Position numbers and translations under genes: made by a program. Source: a virus. Taken from it: a stretch of DNA of 54,785 nt. The first letter of the stretch is position 1, and the number at the start of each line of letters is the position of its first letter. The notes below the pieces were generated by a model. That model was not told the origin of the DNA and did not search any database. It was given only the letters and a program-made list of their open reading frames with translations. This document shows positions 15,295 through 22,664 of this stretch, one piece after another. The DNA lies in the IMG/VR virus record IMGVR_UViG_3300044638_001221, positions 1-54,785 of that record; one strand, written 5' to 3'.

Positions 15295-18115
15295 CGGCAG
15301 TCTTGGCAATGATTGCATCGACATCAAACACGCTGCTGACTGAGTCGTCTATCAGGATAGCGTTTACAGGTGGTGCTGCAACCATTAAACCTTTTGCCAT
15401 ACGTTTCTTCACAACCTCTACGCGTACGCCATCGTTCTTCAGCGCGTTTAATGTTTCGTGGTAACTAACTTGGTTCTTTGAACACCAGTCCTTAAACGCA
15501 CGTTGTACAAAGTACAGACACTTTGTATCCATATCGTAGCGAATCATCAACGCATTCATGGGGGTCATCAACGGCGCTCTAGGTAACCCGTTGTCTGCGG
15601 CCCTGTCGTGACCAACCAAGATGCTGCGGATGTTGGAGTTGATAAACGAACCGATTGCAGAGATGCCGTCTGTCGGGATGGCCTTGATGTCAGTGCTGCC
15701 CTTACGCAAGAACGCTATGAGCCACTTGAAGATGCGCTTGACATCAATGTCAATCAAACCCAAACGCTGGGCTATAAACCCACCTGTAATGGCAACAGCA
15801 CCAAGGCTAGACCAGAAGCGTTCGCGTTGACCCAAGCCAGCCGCTGCATCCAGTTTGAGTTGCACATCGTGCAGAACTTCCAACGCTTCAGCCCGATTCT
15901 CTACAAGATACTTCATGTAGACCTCGCCAGCCAAGCCAAAGTTCTTGTGCAACTTGGCAAACAGGGTGTCGGTAAATTCCTTGGAGAAGTTGACATCGCG
16001 CTCAATTTTCAACTCGATGATACGCATCAACTCGCCTTCTGGAAATTCCTTCAAGCTGTACAGCTTGTCGTACAGGCTGGCGTTGGACGATGTAATTGCA
16101 ATCAGCCGCCACATGGTGTTGTTGATACGCTCTGCGTTGACTTGTGACTCCATGCGGTTCTTGCCCCGCCCTTGGGTTGTAGCGTAAGCCAACTGCGAAA
16201 CGATGTCTTCACGCATGTTCGTGATTTCGTCAATCGTCACAGGCAGGTTGTTCATCACCCCAAAGCGAAAAATCTTGGAGTTGTATGTATCGTCGTTTTG
16301 CAGGAGCAGGTCAAACGGCTCGCCCCAAATACTGTTGATAGCCATCTGCACGGTTGACTTGCCCGTACCCGAACTACCACTCAGCAGGTTAACGATACCC
16401 CCACGCACCTGCGTGAACTTCAGCAACGGTGTGCCAAAGCCCAGTAGAAACGCAAAGGCTTGCGCTTCCATGCCGGGGTTGTCGTAGAAGTTAACGACTG
16501 ACTTCCACTCTTCCAAGTCACCCTTCTTACCCAGCAGGCCGCAGGTCTGCATGATGGCGGTTGATGGCGGGCTGTATTTAATCCCAGCAGGGGTGATTTC
16601 TCTATCCCCTAAGACGAAAGTGTTTTCGTCTGTCCAGCCAAATTGTGTTCTAACTTTTTCTGCTTGTTCCATATTCTGTAATTCCTTTACCCAACGTGAT
16701 ACATAAAACATGAGTTCGTTTACGCCTTTATCAAGGGCTACTACACCATGTTCCCCAATCGCATCGCGAAAGCGGTCCTTGGCAAGCGCCGATGTAAGAG
16801 GTATCGAAAACTCCCTCACTCCATCTCTTGGCAGATGCAACCGCATCCACAATACTTCCCCCAAAGCTGGGTCAAACATTCGCTTGACCACATAAAAATC
16901 GTTCTCGTAGACTAACTTGTCTTGCCCGTCTTCTTGGCCCGCATCGGCTTTGCGGTATATACCACCGTACTTACCACGGAAAAACGGAAAAGGGTACGCA
17001 GGTATTTGGTACACCCGCTTGTCGTTCGTGTCCGCGTTTATGTCTTCTACTAGGTTATCTTTTTCTGTAGCTGCTTCAATCTCTTTTCCCAACACAATGG
17101 GCGAACCAAACTTACCCTTGTGCTTGCATGACCCACAGGTGTTGGGGTACAAGGTATCGAACATACCGCAGGTGTATGGGCCCTTGGTCAGACCCGCCTT
17201 GTACTCTGTCTGCCCCCTGTCGTACGCAGGGTGCATGTTGGAGATGTCGTGGATGGCAGAGTCACGGTCAATGCAATGCTGCGCAACCGATAAGCCAGCC
17301 CGCCACAAAGGTTCGTCTATGTTGCCTTGGTCTTCCAGTATGCGGGTGAGTTGCGCACAGCCTTCGACTTTAAGGGCAATGATTTTCTGAAAGCGGAACG
17401 TATTGTTCTTGCCAATCAGGCTTTTGGTAGTTTCGTCCAGCCCCTCGGCCTTGAGGTGTTCTGGGACTTCAAAGGGTAAGCTGTCAGTAGTTTGGATGGC
17501 TGGCGCACCCAAGGCTTTTGCAAACTCTATCAAATCAATCTTGCCCTCGCCAGCGATGTACTCGACAGGCAGGGGGTTGCTTGGGTCTTTAAAGTGTGTG
17601 GTGTCTGGCACACGCAAGATGCGGGCAGCATCTGTGGTGCATGACGGGTCAGCGTGTAGCTGTCGTTCTAGGCAAACTTCTTTTAGGCGCTTCGCTACGG
17701 GAATCCAAATGTCTTTCTGTATTGCTTCGTCTAGCACCCAGTACGCATGCAGCCCGTTGCCGGAGTTAACGCATATGGGTTGTGTGAGATTAAGGTCAGT
17801 GCAGAACTGACCGAGTGCTGCTATCGCATCGACCCGCGTGGGGTAGGCTTTTGTTGGCCCGCAATCTAGGTCAAGCCAGAACGACTTGATGACTGATACG
17901 TTTGCCGCCAACCTACGTGGTGGGTTGATTGTTTGCTCGAACGAAGACATCGCGAAGTACGCGTCTGCGCCAGCACCGTGGATAGTTTCAATCTCAGTAA
18001 CGAGTGTGGGAATGTCATTTGTAAACCGTGTGCGAATCTTGCCTTGCATTATTCCAACTGCGCAGTACGTGCCTGTATCGGCAAGCACTGCGGTTAGAAA
18101 TTCTGTTTTTGTCAT
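15269..18115 (-). CDS. Primase-polymerase/helicase fusion (AEP primase plus DUF927-like helicase)
   Basis: A 948-residue replication protein. The N-terminal domain has archaeo-eukaryotic primase signatures: W-L-D82-L-D84 and S118-G-N-G-L-H123, followed by ARILRVPDTTHFK. A Cys/His cluster (CGMFDTLYPNTCGSCKHKG) precedes the helicase part. The C-terminal part resembles DUF927/superfamily 3-type helicases: a Walker A motif GSSGTGKST near residue 580 and a Walker B VTIDE near 628. It would make primers and unwind DNA for the PolA encoded upstream. No clear Shine-Dalgarno is seen at its ATG; no better start is evident. Assignment as primase-helicase is strong, subfamily less so. Confidence 0.88.
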   Translation of the reverse strand: MTKTEFLTAVLADTGTYCAVGIMQGKIRTRFTNDIPTLVTEIETIHGAGADAYFAMSSFEQTINPPRRLAANVSVIKSFWLDLDCGPTKAYPTRVDAIAALGQFCTDLNLTQPICVNSGNGLHAYWVLDEAIQKDIWIPVAKRLKEVCLERQLHADPSCTTDAARILRVPDTTHFKDPSNPLPVEYIAGEGKIDLIEFAKALGAPAIQTTDSLPFEVPEHLKAEGLDETTKSLIGKNNTFRFQKIIALKVEGCAQLTRILEDQGNIDEPLWRAGLSVAQHCIDRDSAIHDISNMHPAYDRGQTEYKAGLTKGPYTCGMFDTLYPNTCGSCKHKGKFGSPIVLGKEIEAATEKDNLVEDINADTNDKRVYQIPAYPFPFFRGKYGGIYRKADAGQEDGQDKLVYENDFYVVKRMFDPALGEVLWMRLHLPRDGVREFSIPLTSALAKDRFRDAIGEHGVVALDKGVNELMFYVSRWVKELQNMEQAEKVRTQFGWTDENTFVLGDREITPAGIKYSPPSTAIMQTCGLLGKKGDLEEWKSVVNFYDNPGMEAQAFAFLLGFGTPLLKFTQVRGGIVNLLSGSSGTGKSTVQMAINSIWGEPFDLLLQNDDTYNSKIFRFGVMNNLPVTIDEITNMREDIVSQLAYATTQGRGKNRMESQVNAERINNTMWRLIAITSSNASLYDKLYSLKEFPEGELMRIIELKIERDVNFSKEFTDTLFAKLHKNFGLAGEVYMKYLVENRAEALEVLHDVQLKLDAAAGLGQRERFWSSLGAVAITGGFIAQRLGLIDIDVKRIFKWLIAFLRKGSTDIKAIPTDGISAIGSFINSNIRSILVGHDRAADNGLPRAPLMTPMNALMIRYDMDTKCLYFVQRAFKDWCSKNQVSYHETLNALKNDGVRVEVVKKRMAKGLMVAAPPVNAILIDDSVSSVFDVDAIIAKTADDDSLKAA

Positions 18116-18183
18116 GGCGTGGGTTTTCGCAGGGGGTGTTTATCTTGAGCCAATGAAGGCCCGACTTTTTAGAGACGGTTAGC

Positions 18184-18408
18184 TTAATACTTTTCAAGGT
18201 ATGCAAGTACCTTGTCTGCATACTTTTGTTTGGGATTGAAGTCTCCCGCAAACCAGTTGTACACCGCTACAGTAGTTACCCCTGCTACTTTTGCAACCTC
18301 TGATACTGGGATACCAAGTTTGATGCATTTGCGCCCGATACGTACACCTATCTTCTTTATGTCTGCTTGCTTGTTCTTATGAACAGTTGATAGTGAATAG
18401 CCAATCAT
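18184..18408 (-). CDS. Helix-turn-helix DNA-binding protein
   Basis: A 74-residue protein with a lambda-repressor-like HTH in its middle (PVSEVAKVAGVTTVAVYNWFAG), followed by a short basic C-terminal helix. Size and composition resemble small Cro-type or XRE-type regulators. A good ribosome site (AAGGA, 5 nt spacing) supports the start. It lies between the ssDNA-binding protein gene and the primase gene, so it is probably made early. It is one of two candidate proteins here that might read the palindromes or promoter repeats of the leftward block; that link is only a guess. Confidence 0.75.
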   Translation of the reverse strand: MIGYSLSTVHKNKQADIKKIGVRIGRKCIKLGIPVSEVAKVAGVTTVAVYNWFAGDFNPKQKYADKVLAYLEKY

Positions 18409-18424
18409 ATGATTCCTTGTGGTT

Positions 18425-18440
18425 GGGGGCCGAAGCCCCC
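18425..18440 (-). other. GC-rich UUCG-type hairpin after the ssDNA-binding protein gene
   Basis: Read leftward the sequence is GGGGGC-TTCG-GCCCCC, a 6-bp GC stem with an UUCG tetraloop, 6 nt after the ssDNA-binding gene stop and just before the HTH gene. No U tract follows, so it is not a standard terminator. The identical 16 nt occurs rightward at 46969-46984. Confidence 0.7.
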
Positions 18441-18446
18441 ATAAAT

Positions 18447-19328
18447 TTACTCGGCAATATCGTCGTCAGCCCACGCATCAAGGACACTAGCTACGCTTTT
18501 CGTCTCAACTTTCTTGGTAGCAACTTTCGTTGGCTCTTTGGTCGGCTCTTCTACCGCAGTGGGTTTAGCAAAGGTGATAGGTAACGCTGGCGCGGAAGCA
18601 TCCGTACCATCCACTTGAGCAACAGTCATCACAACTGCATTCAACGCATCAGGTGTTTGGCCTTGGCTCTTAGCAGTCGCCATCTCTTCAACGCTCAATG
18701 GGCGTACAGCCTTGAACGTCAACTTCGGTGTGGCGCTTGCTGTATCGAAACGCATCTCTGTCACAACCGCAGTCACGGGGATACCGTGTCCACCCAAGAA
18801 CTTGGCGTACTGCTGTAGCGGCATCTTGCCGTTGTCGCCTGTGCCAAAGATTGACTGGGCTGGCAAGGTGAGTTGGTACACATCACCACCGACATTGTTC
18901 TCCAAGACCAACGCGATGCGGTGGCTGAAACGGCAAGCACGGCTGTCGCCTTGACCGGAACCCTTGATGTTCTGTTGGCAGTTCTGGCAGTTGGGGGACT
19001 GCGGATTCTTTGAAGACTTGTCAGGCGCAACGCCATCGTTAGACCAGCACACGGGTGCAGAGTTCTGACCTTCTGTGTAAGTGCCAGCGTAGTAGCTGCG
19101 TGAGGTCTTCTCAGCAGAGCGAACCACAACTACGTTCATGGCGCGGTCGTCGTTTTGTGCAACTTCTTTACCGCCAACAATCATGCGGAATACACCGCCA
19201 CGGATAGACACACGCTTGCCGCTACCGCCGCCACCCATCAGGGCTTTGGTTGTTGCATCGAGTTCCAAGTTTTGGAAGTGTGCTGGAAGGGCGTTACCGC
19301 CTTGAGAAAACAGAGTGAGTTCAGACAT
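18447..19328 (-). CDS. Probable single-stranded DNA-binding protein
   Basis: A 293-residue protein from the ATG preceded by AAGGAG with 7 nt spacing; a longer version from 19352 is less likely. The features fit a phage ssDNA-binding protein. There is a central beta-rich body, four cysteines (one CW, a CQNC pair and one ACRF) able to bind zinc, and an acidic C-terminal tail (DAWADDDIAE) like that used by SSBs to bind partner proteins. A Lys/Thr/Val-rich linker precedes the tail. It sits in the replication operon next to the primase. No direct family match is claimed; the function is inferred from features and context. Confidence 0.65.
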   Translation of the reverse strand: MSELTLFSQGGNALPAHFQNLELDATTKALMGGGGSGKRVSIRGGVFRMIVGGKEVAQNDDRAMNVVVVRSAEKTSRSYYAGTYTEGQNSAPVCWSNDGVAPDKSSKNPQSPNCQNCQQNIKGSGQGDSRACRFSHRIALVLENNVGGDVYQLTLPAQSIFGTGDNGKMPLQQYAKFLGGHGIPVTAVVTEMRFDTASATPKLTFKAVRPLSVEEMATAKSQGQTPDALNAVVMTVAQVDGTDASAPALPITFAKPTAVEEPTKEPTKVATKKVETKSVASVLDAWADDDIAE

Positions 19329-19524
19329 TTGTGGGCTCCTTGAGAATGTCAATGTTCATGTTGAAGTGGCGAGAAAGTTCACTGGCAAAGAATCGGTAAC
19401 TCTTGCCAACGCGAACATACGGGATACGTTTGACTGGGTCTTTCTCCCGAATCAAAGCGTGGATGGTTGACGGGGCGACTTGCAAAAGCTTTGCCACCTG
19501 TGCCAACGTAAGTGCAGTTTCCAA
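19321..19524 (-). CDS. HTH_17/excisionase-like DNA-binding protein, TTG start
   Basis: A 67-residue protein with a MerR/excisionase-type winged helix at its start (ALTLAQVAKLLQVAPSTIHALIRE) and a beta-wing YVRVGKSYRFF. Its first codon is TTG, with AAGGAG 7 nt upstream, directly abutting the TAA of the previous gene. Its stop overlaps the ssDNA-binding gene start by 8 nt. Such proteins act as recombination directionality factors or small regulators. No integrase is seen, so a regulatory role is more likely here. Confidence 0.8.
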   Translation of the reverse strand: METALTLAQVAKLLQVAPSTIHALIREKDPVKRIPYVRVGKSYRFFASELSRHFNMNIDILKEPTNV

Positions 19525-19914
19525 TTAAGCTCTCCTTACAGTTACTGTATATTTATTGTCTACGTTAAGCCCCGGCGGTAAGAGATCAGGATTTTCACGT
19601 AGGAAGTTTTTCATGCTGAGTTGCGATATACGCCGCTCAACAAGGTCAAGCGCATCGTTGTCACGGATGAACTTATGCATAGACCCCCAGTCACCTGTCC
19701 AATAGCGGGTACTCATTGAACGAATGGCTGTGCCATGCGCGGTCTTGATGCTTTCAGCACCAGTCGTCTTGCAGATTTCAAGAAGGTTAGATTCAACCAT
19801 CTCCATCTGTTCTTTTATGTCGTTGTCTTGCGCTTCGTACGCAGCTTTGATTTCAGCACGCTTATCGCGCATTTTTATATAGACCCTTACAAGTCTATCG
19901 GCAGTTATGTCCAT
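19525..19914 (-). CDS. Conserved phage protein with N-terminal coiled coil
   Basis: A 129-residue protein from the ATG preceded by AAAGGAAA. Residues 5-55 form a charged helical coil, followed by a globular part containing HGTAIRSMSTRYWTGDW, FIRDNDALDLVERRIS and NPDLLPPGLNVDN. It is the first gene after a strong leftward promoter. The layout (coil plus small domain) is reminiscent of Gam or Gp157-like phage proteins that protect DNA ends or affect host nucleases, but I cannot confirm this. Function is unknown. Confidence 0.65.
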   Translation of the reverse strand: MDITADRLVRVYIKMRDKRAEIKAAYEAQDNDIKEQMEMVESNLLEICKTTGAESIKTAHGTAIRSMSTRYWTGDWGSMHKFIRDNDALDLVERRISQLSMKNFLRENPDLLPPGLNVDNKYTVTVRRA

Positions 19915-19939
19915 GTCTTTCCTTTCGTTGTTTTGGTTA

Positions 19940-19967
19940 ATAATACACCACAACTTTACTTTGTCAA
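19940..19967 (-). promoter_or_regulatory. Leftward sigma70-type promoter (replication genes)
   Basis: TTGACA (19962-19967) and TATTAT (19940-19945), read leftward, separated by 16 nt. The -35 box overlaps the stop of the SNF2 helicase gene. It lies about 25 nt before the first gene of the coiled-coil/HTH/SSB/HTH/primase set. Confidence 0.8.
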
Positions 19968-21517
19968 GTTCTTTCTAACTCATCTTTGTAAAGTTCCATC
20001 AAATTAAATTGCGCTTGCTCTTTGCTATCGAGAGCCTTGTACAACTTAGCTTCTACTGGACTGCCCATTAGTTTTACAACTAAACATTTGTTCTTCTGCC
20101 CAGCCCGATGTATACGGGCGTTTGCTTGAGCGTATGTTTCATAGGAAGTAATAGGCGACCACCACACCACTGTGTTTGCAGCGTGTAAGGTGACACCATG
20201 TGATGCTGCTTGGGGCTGTATGACAAGCACCCGTGGGTCAGCGTCTTCTTGAAACCGTTTGAAGATATCGGTACGCCTGCCTGCTGGCACGCCCCCGTGG
20301 ATTACTTCTACCGTGTAGTTATCTTTACGCAGGGTGTCGTACAGAATTTCAATCGAATGCCTAAACGGCACAAACACAAGTACCTTGTTGGTGGACTCGT
20401 CGATTACTTCTTTCAGCACGGCGATGCGGTTGCTGGCATCGAACGACACCACCTCGTCGTTGTCTGTATACACAGCGCCACAAGATATTTGCAGCAACTT
20501 GTTTAACTTAGCTGCTGCGTTGACTGCCGTGATTTCTTCACCCGCCGCTTGCACCGCCATAACCTTGCGTAACTTGTCGTAGTACTTGGTCTGCTGCGGG
20601 GTAAGAGGTACTTCCCGCTCGGTGTACAACATGTCGGGCAAGTCAAGGCATTGGTCTTTGGTAAAGCGTATAGCGGGCTGGAGCAGTGCGCTGACTGACT
20701 GCTCTGCGGTAACCTTGGGCACCCACTTGAACGCGGTAATCTTGTGCATCACTTGGTCGCGGTACATGGTAAAACTGCGGGGTGTAGCAGAGGGGTTGAC
20801 TAATTTGGCTAGGCCGTACGCATCAAGGGGCGACTGCGAAGCAGGTGTACCCGTCAGCATCCACAGCCACATGTTGGGTTTCAAGATGCGGTTGAGTACC
20901 TTCCAGCGGGTTGTGGTCGCCGTCTTATACGCGTTCGCTTCGTCAATCACAATCATGTCAAACCCAGCTTTTGCTATGACATCTTCAACCACGGCTACAC
21001 CGTCAAAGTTAATGATGACGAACTCAGCATCGGAGTTAATGATTTGTGTACGCTTTTCTTTGCTGCCGTAGGCTATGCCTACCCTGCGGTGCATCGCCCC
21101 TTTGAAGATGTCGTTCTGCCATGCGGCTTGCATGATGGATAGGGGACAGATGACCAGCACACGCTTGATGTGTTTGGTGTTCATCAGGTAGTCAGCCGCC
21201 CATGTAACCGATAGCGTCTTGCCTGTGCCCGGCTCGTTAAAGCAGAACGCCCTGCGGTGCAGGGTAAAGAACGCGGATGTTTGTTTCTGGTGGGTGAACG
21301 GTTGGTAGATTCCGGGCCAGTTGTACTTGGACACAATGGGCGAGGGTACGTTCTTTATACGTAAGTTTTTAAGTACCTGCGCTTCTTCCAAACCCCAATG
21401 CACCATGACTGTACTAACGTCGCCATCCTCCAGCAATGTGCTTTTTGGGATGACGCTTAACACCTTGTGTGGGTTGCGTAATTTGAGCTTTAATGCTCTA
21501 CCTTCAATAATTTCCAT
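19964..21517 (-). CDS. SNF2-family DNA helicase/translocase
   Basis: A 517-residue superfamily 2 ATPase. Walker A is NEPGTGKT (residues 94-101), motif II is D192-E193-A-N in place of DEAH, motif III is LTGTP (221-225) and motif VI is QANARIHRAGQ near the C terminus. These are the SNF2/Rad54-type signatures. Many phages carry such a helicase near their polymerase, where it probably remodels DNA-protein complexes or recombination intermediates. GGAG 5 nt before the ATG supports the start. It follows the 190-nt hairpin-rich gap after the HNH gene. Confidence 0.92.
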   Translation of the reverse strand: MEIIEGRALKLKLRNPHKVLSVIPKSTLLEDGDVSTVMVHWGLEEAQVLKNLRIKNVPSPIVSKYNWPGIYQPFTHQKQTSAFFTLHRRAFCFNEPGTGKTLSVTWAADYLMNTKHIKRVLVICPLSIMQAAWQNDIFKGAMHRRVGIAYGSKEKRTQIINSDAEFVIINFDGVAVVEDVIAKAGFDMIVIDEANAYKTATTTRWKVLNRILKPNMWLWMLTGTPASQSPLDAYGLAKLVNPSATPRSFTMYRDQVMHKITAFKWVPKVTAEQSVSALLQPAIRFTKDQCLDLPDMLYTEREVPLTPQQTKYYDKLRKVMAVQAAGEEITAVNAAAKLNKLLQISCGAVYTDNDEVVSFDASNRIAVLKEVIDESTNKVLVFVPFRHSIEILYDTLRKDNYTVEVIHGGVPAGRRTDIFKRFQEDADPRVLVIQPQAASHGVTLHAANTVVWWSPITSYETYAQANARIHRAGQKNKCLVVKLMGSPVEAKLYKALDSKEQAQFNLMELYKDELERT

Positions 21518-21707
21518 GTCTTCTCCAATAGCAAATCACTCCAAACGCGAATGTCGTTTGAAGATTTGGGTGGCACCTTGCGGGTGCCAATCGGCTAAAT
21601 CACCAACTCTAAGTACATTTAGAAAGGGGAGTAGGCTTTAGCTGGTGGGGTTAAAGGGTAACAACAGAGAGCCCCCGTAGTCTCACTCCCACCTTACAGA
21701 CTACGAA
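21518..21707 (-). other. 190-nt gene-free stretch with three hairpins
   Basis: Between the HNH gene and the SNF2 gene three inverted repeats are visible: CAAACG/CGTTTG (21542-21560), TGGCACC/GGTGCCA (21571-21589) and GTAGTCT/AGACTAC (21677-21704). None is followed by a leftward U tract, and no consensus promoter was seen. It would be the 5' leader of the helicase gene or the 3' end of the upstream operon. Confidence 0.55.
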
Positions 21708-21986
21708 TTACTTTTTCTTTGGCTTGTTCACTTTAACAGTATGGTCACTGTTACGGCTGAACGAACGATTCTCTGACGCGGTTTTCAACCGTAGGTTGGA
21801 CTTGCCAGCACTACCACCCTTGCTGAGTGGCACCTTGTGGTCAATATCTTTACCCTTGCGGTCTATACCTTCGCGGTCGTACAAGTCACGGGCGTTCTCA
21901 CGCTTGCGTCTTGCAGGGGCTTCACCCCGTTCCAACTGCTGTGTGTATTCTTTTTTGTATGGTCTTGCTTTGTTTACGTATGGCAT
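21708..21986 (-). CDS. HNH-type nuclease-like protein
   Basis: A 92-residue, strongly basic protein. The core IDHKVPLSKGGSAGKSNLRL has the D-H motif, the GG turn and the N of HNH endonucleases. A following ENRSFSRN helix supplies the last conserved Asn region. It lacks the CxxC pairs of many HNH proteins. A strong ribosome site (AAGGAA) precedes the ATG directly after the Cas4-like gene stop. Possible roles include DNA processing at packaging or attack on host DNA. It could also be a homing-type nuclease relic. Confidence 0.78.
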   Translation of the reverse strand: MPYVNKARPYKKEYTQQLERGEAPARRKRENARDLYDREGIDRKGKDIDHKVPLSKGGSAGKSNLRLKTASENRSFSRNSDHTVKVNKPKKK

Positions 21987-22664
21987 TTATTTCCTTCCAC
22001 AGTGGGCGCACTCGCTTACCCAGCAGTAATTCTTACACAAACCGTTGGGCTTTGCGTTCCAAACACCTGAACTATACGCGCCTTCCAGCATGGTGACGGT
22101 AGGCATCCAGTTGCCCCAGTAGCGGTGCTGCTGCTGGGCTTCGTACACCGATGGTACAAACTTACCCTCAGTCAGAAACAACAGGCCACCCTTGACCTTG
22201 TTCACCTTGGGGAACATCTTGAACACCGCCAGCGCCATGAGTTCTAACTGACCAACGTCAGCGTAACGGCTCTTGCCTAGCTTATAGTCCACAACCCGCG
22301 CTTCGCCCCGCTCCTCGTCCACGATGAGTAAGTCGGCTACGCCACGGAACCAGCAGTCGGGGGAAAAGAAGTCGCACGGCTCTAACGATTCGGTCAAAGC
22401 CATTTTAATTTCGCAATACTTGGTGCCAGAGATACGCTTCAAGGATTCCAGCGGCTCTTGCATGAAGTCAAACTTTGCTGGTATGGGTACGTCATCACGG
22501 ATATATAACTCCGCGACTGTGTGTGCTTCCTTGCCATACATGGCAGCTTCGCCCTCTGGCTCTTTCACATCCTTAATTACCTTGGTGTGGTAATACTTCT
22601 TTGGACAGGTTGTAAAAGTTTTCAAGCTAGAAAACGACCATGCTGGAATCTTATTAGCAATCAC
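21987..22664 (-). CDS. Cas4/RecB-like PD-(D/E)xK nuclease with Fe-S-type cysteines, GTG start
   Basis: A 225-residue protein. The chosen GTG start overlaps the polymerase gene end by 11 nt with a GGGGA site upstream; the frame is open to an ATG at 22856. The domain opens with the family's WSFSSLKTFTTCPKKYY. It has the nuclease motifs GVADLL and VVDYK followed by GQLELM. One N-terminal Cys (residue 20) and four C-terminal cysteines (CKNYCWVSECAHC) fit the 4Fe-4S cluster of Cas4/AddB-type exonucleases. It probably degrades or processes DNA ends in replication or recombination. No Cas1/Cas2 or CRISPR array is present. Confidence 0.85.
   Translation of the reverse strand: MIANKIPAWSFSSLKTFTTCPKKYYHTKVIKDVKEPEGEAAMYGKEAHTVAELYIRDDVPIPAKFDFMQEPLESLKRISGTKYCEIKMALTESLEPCDFFSPDCWFRGVADLLIVDEERGEARVVDYKLGKSRYADVGQLELMALAVFKMFPKVNKVKGGLLFLTEGKFVPSVYEAQQQHRYWGNWMPTVTMLEGAYSSGVWNAKPNGLCKNYCWVSECAHCGRK

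Noticed and set aside
21987-22664. A CRISPR adaptation module suggested by the Cas4-like nuclease
   Set aside because: No Cas1, Cas2 or repeat-spacer array is seen; phage Cas4-like nucleases usually stand alone in replication blocks.
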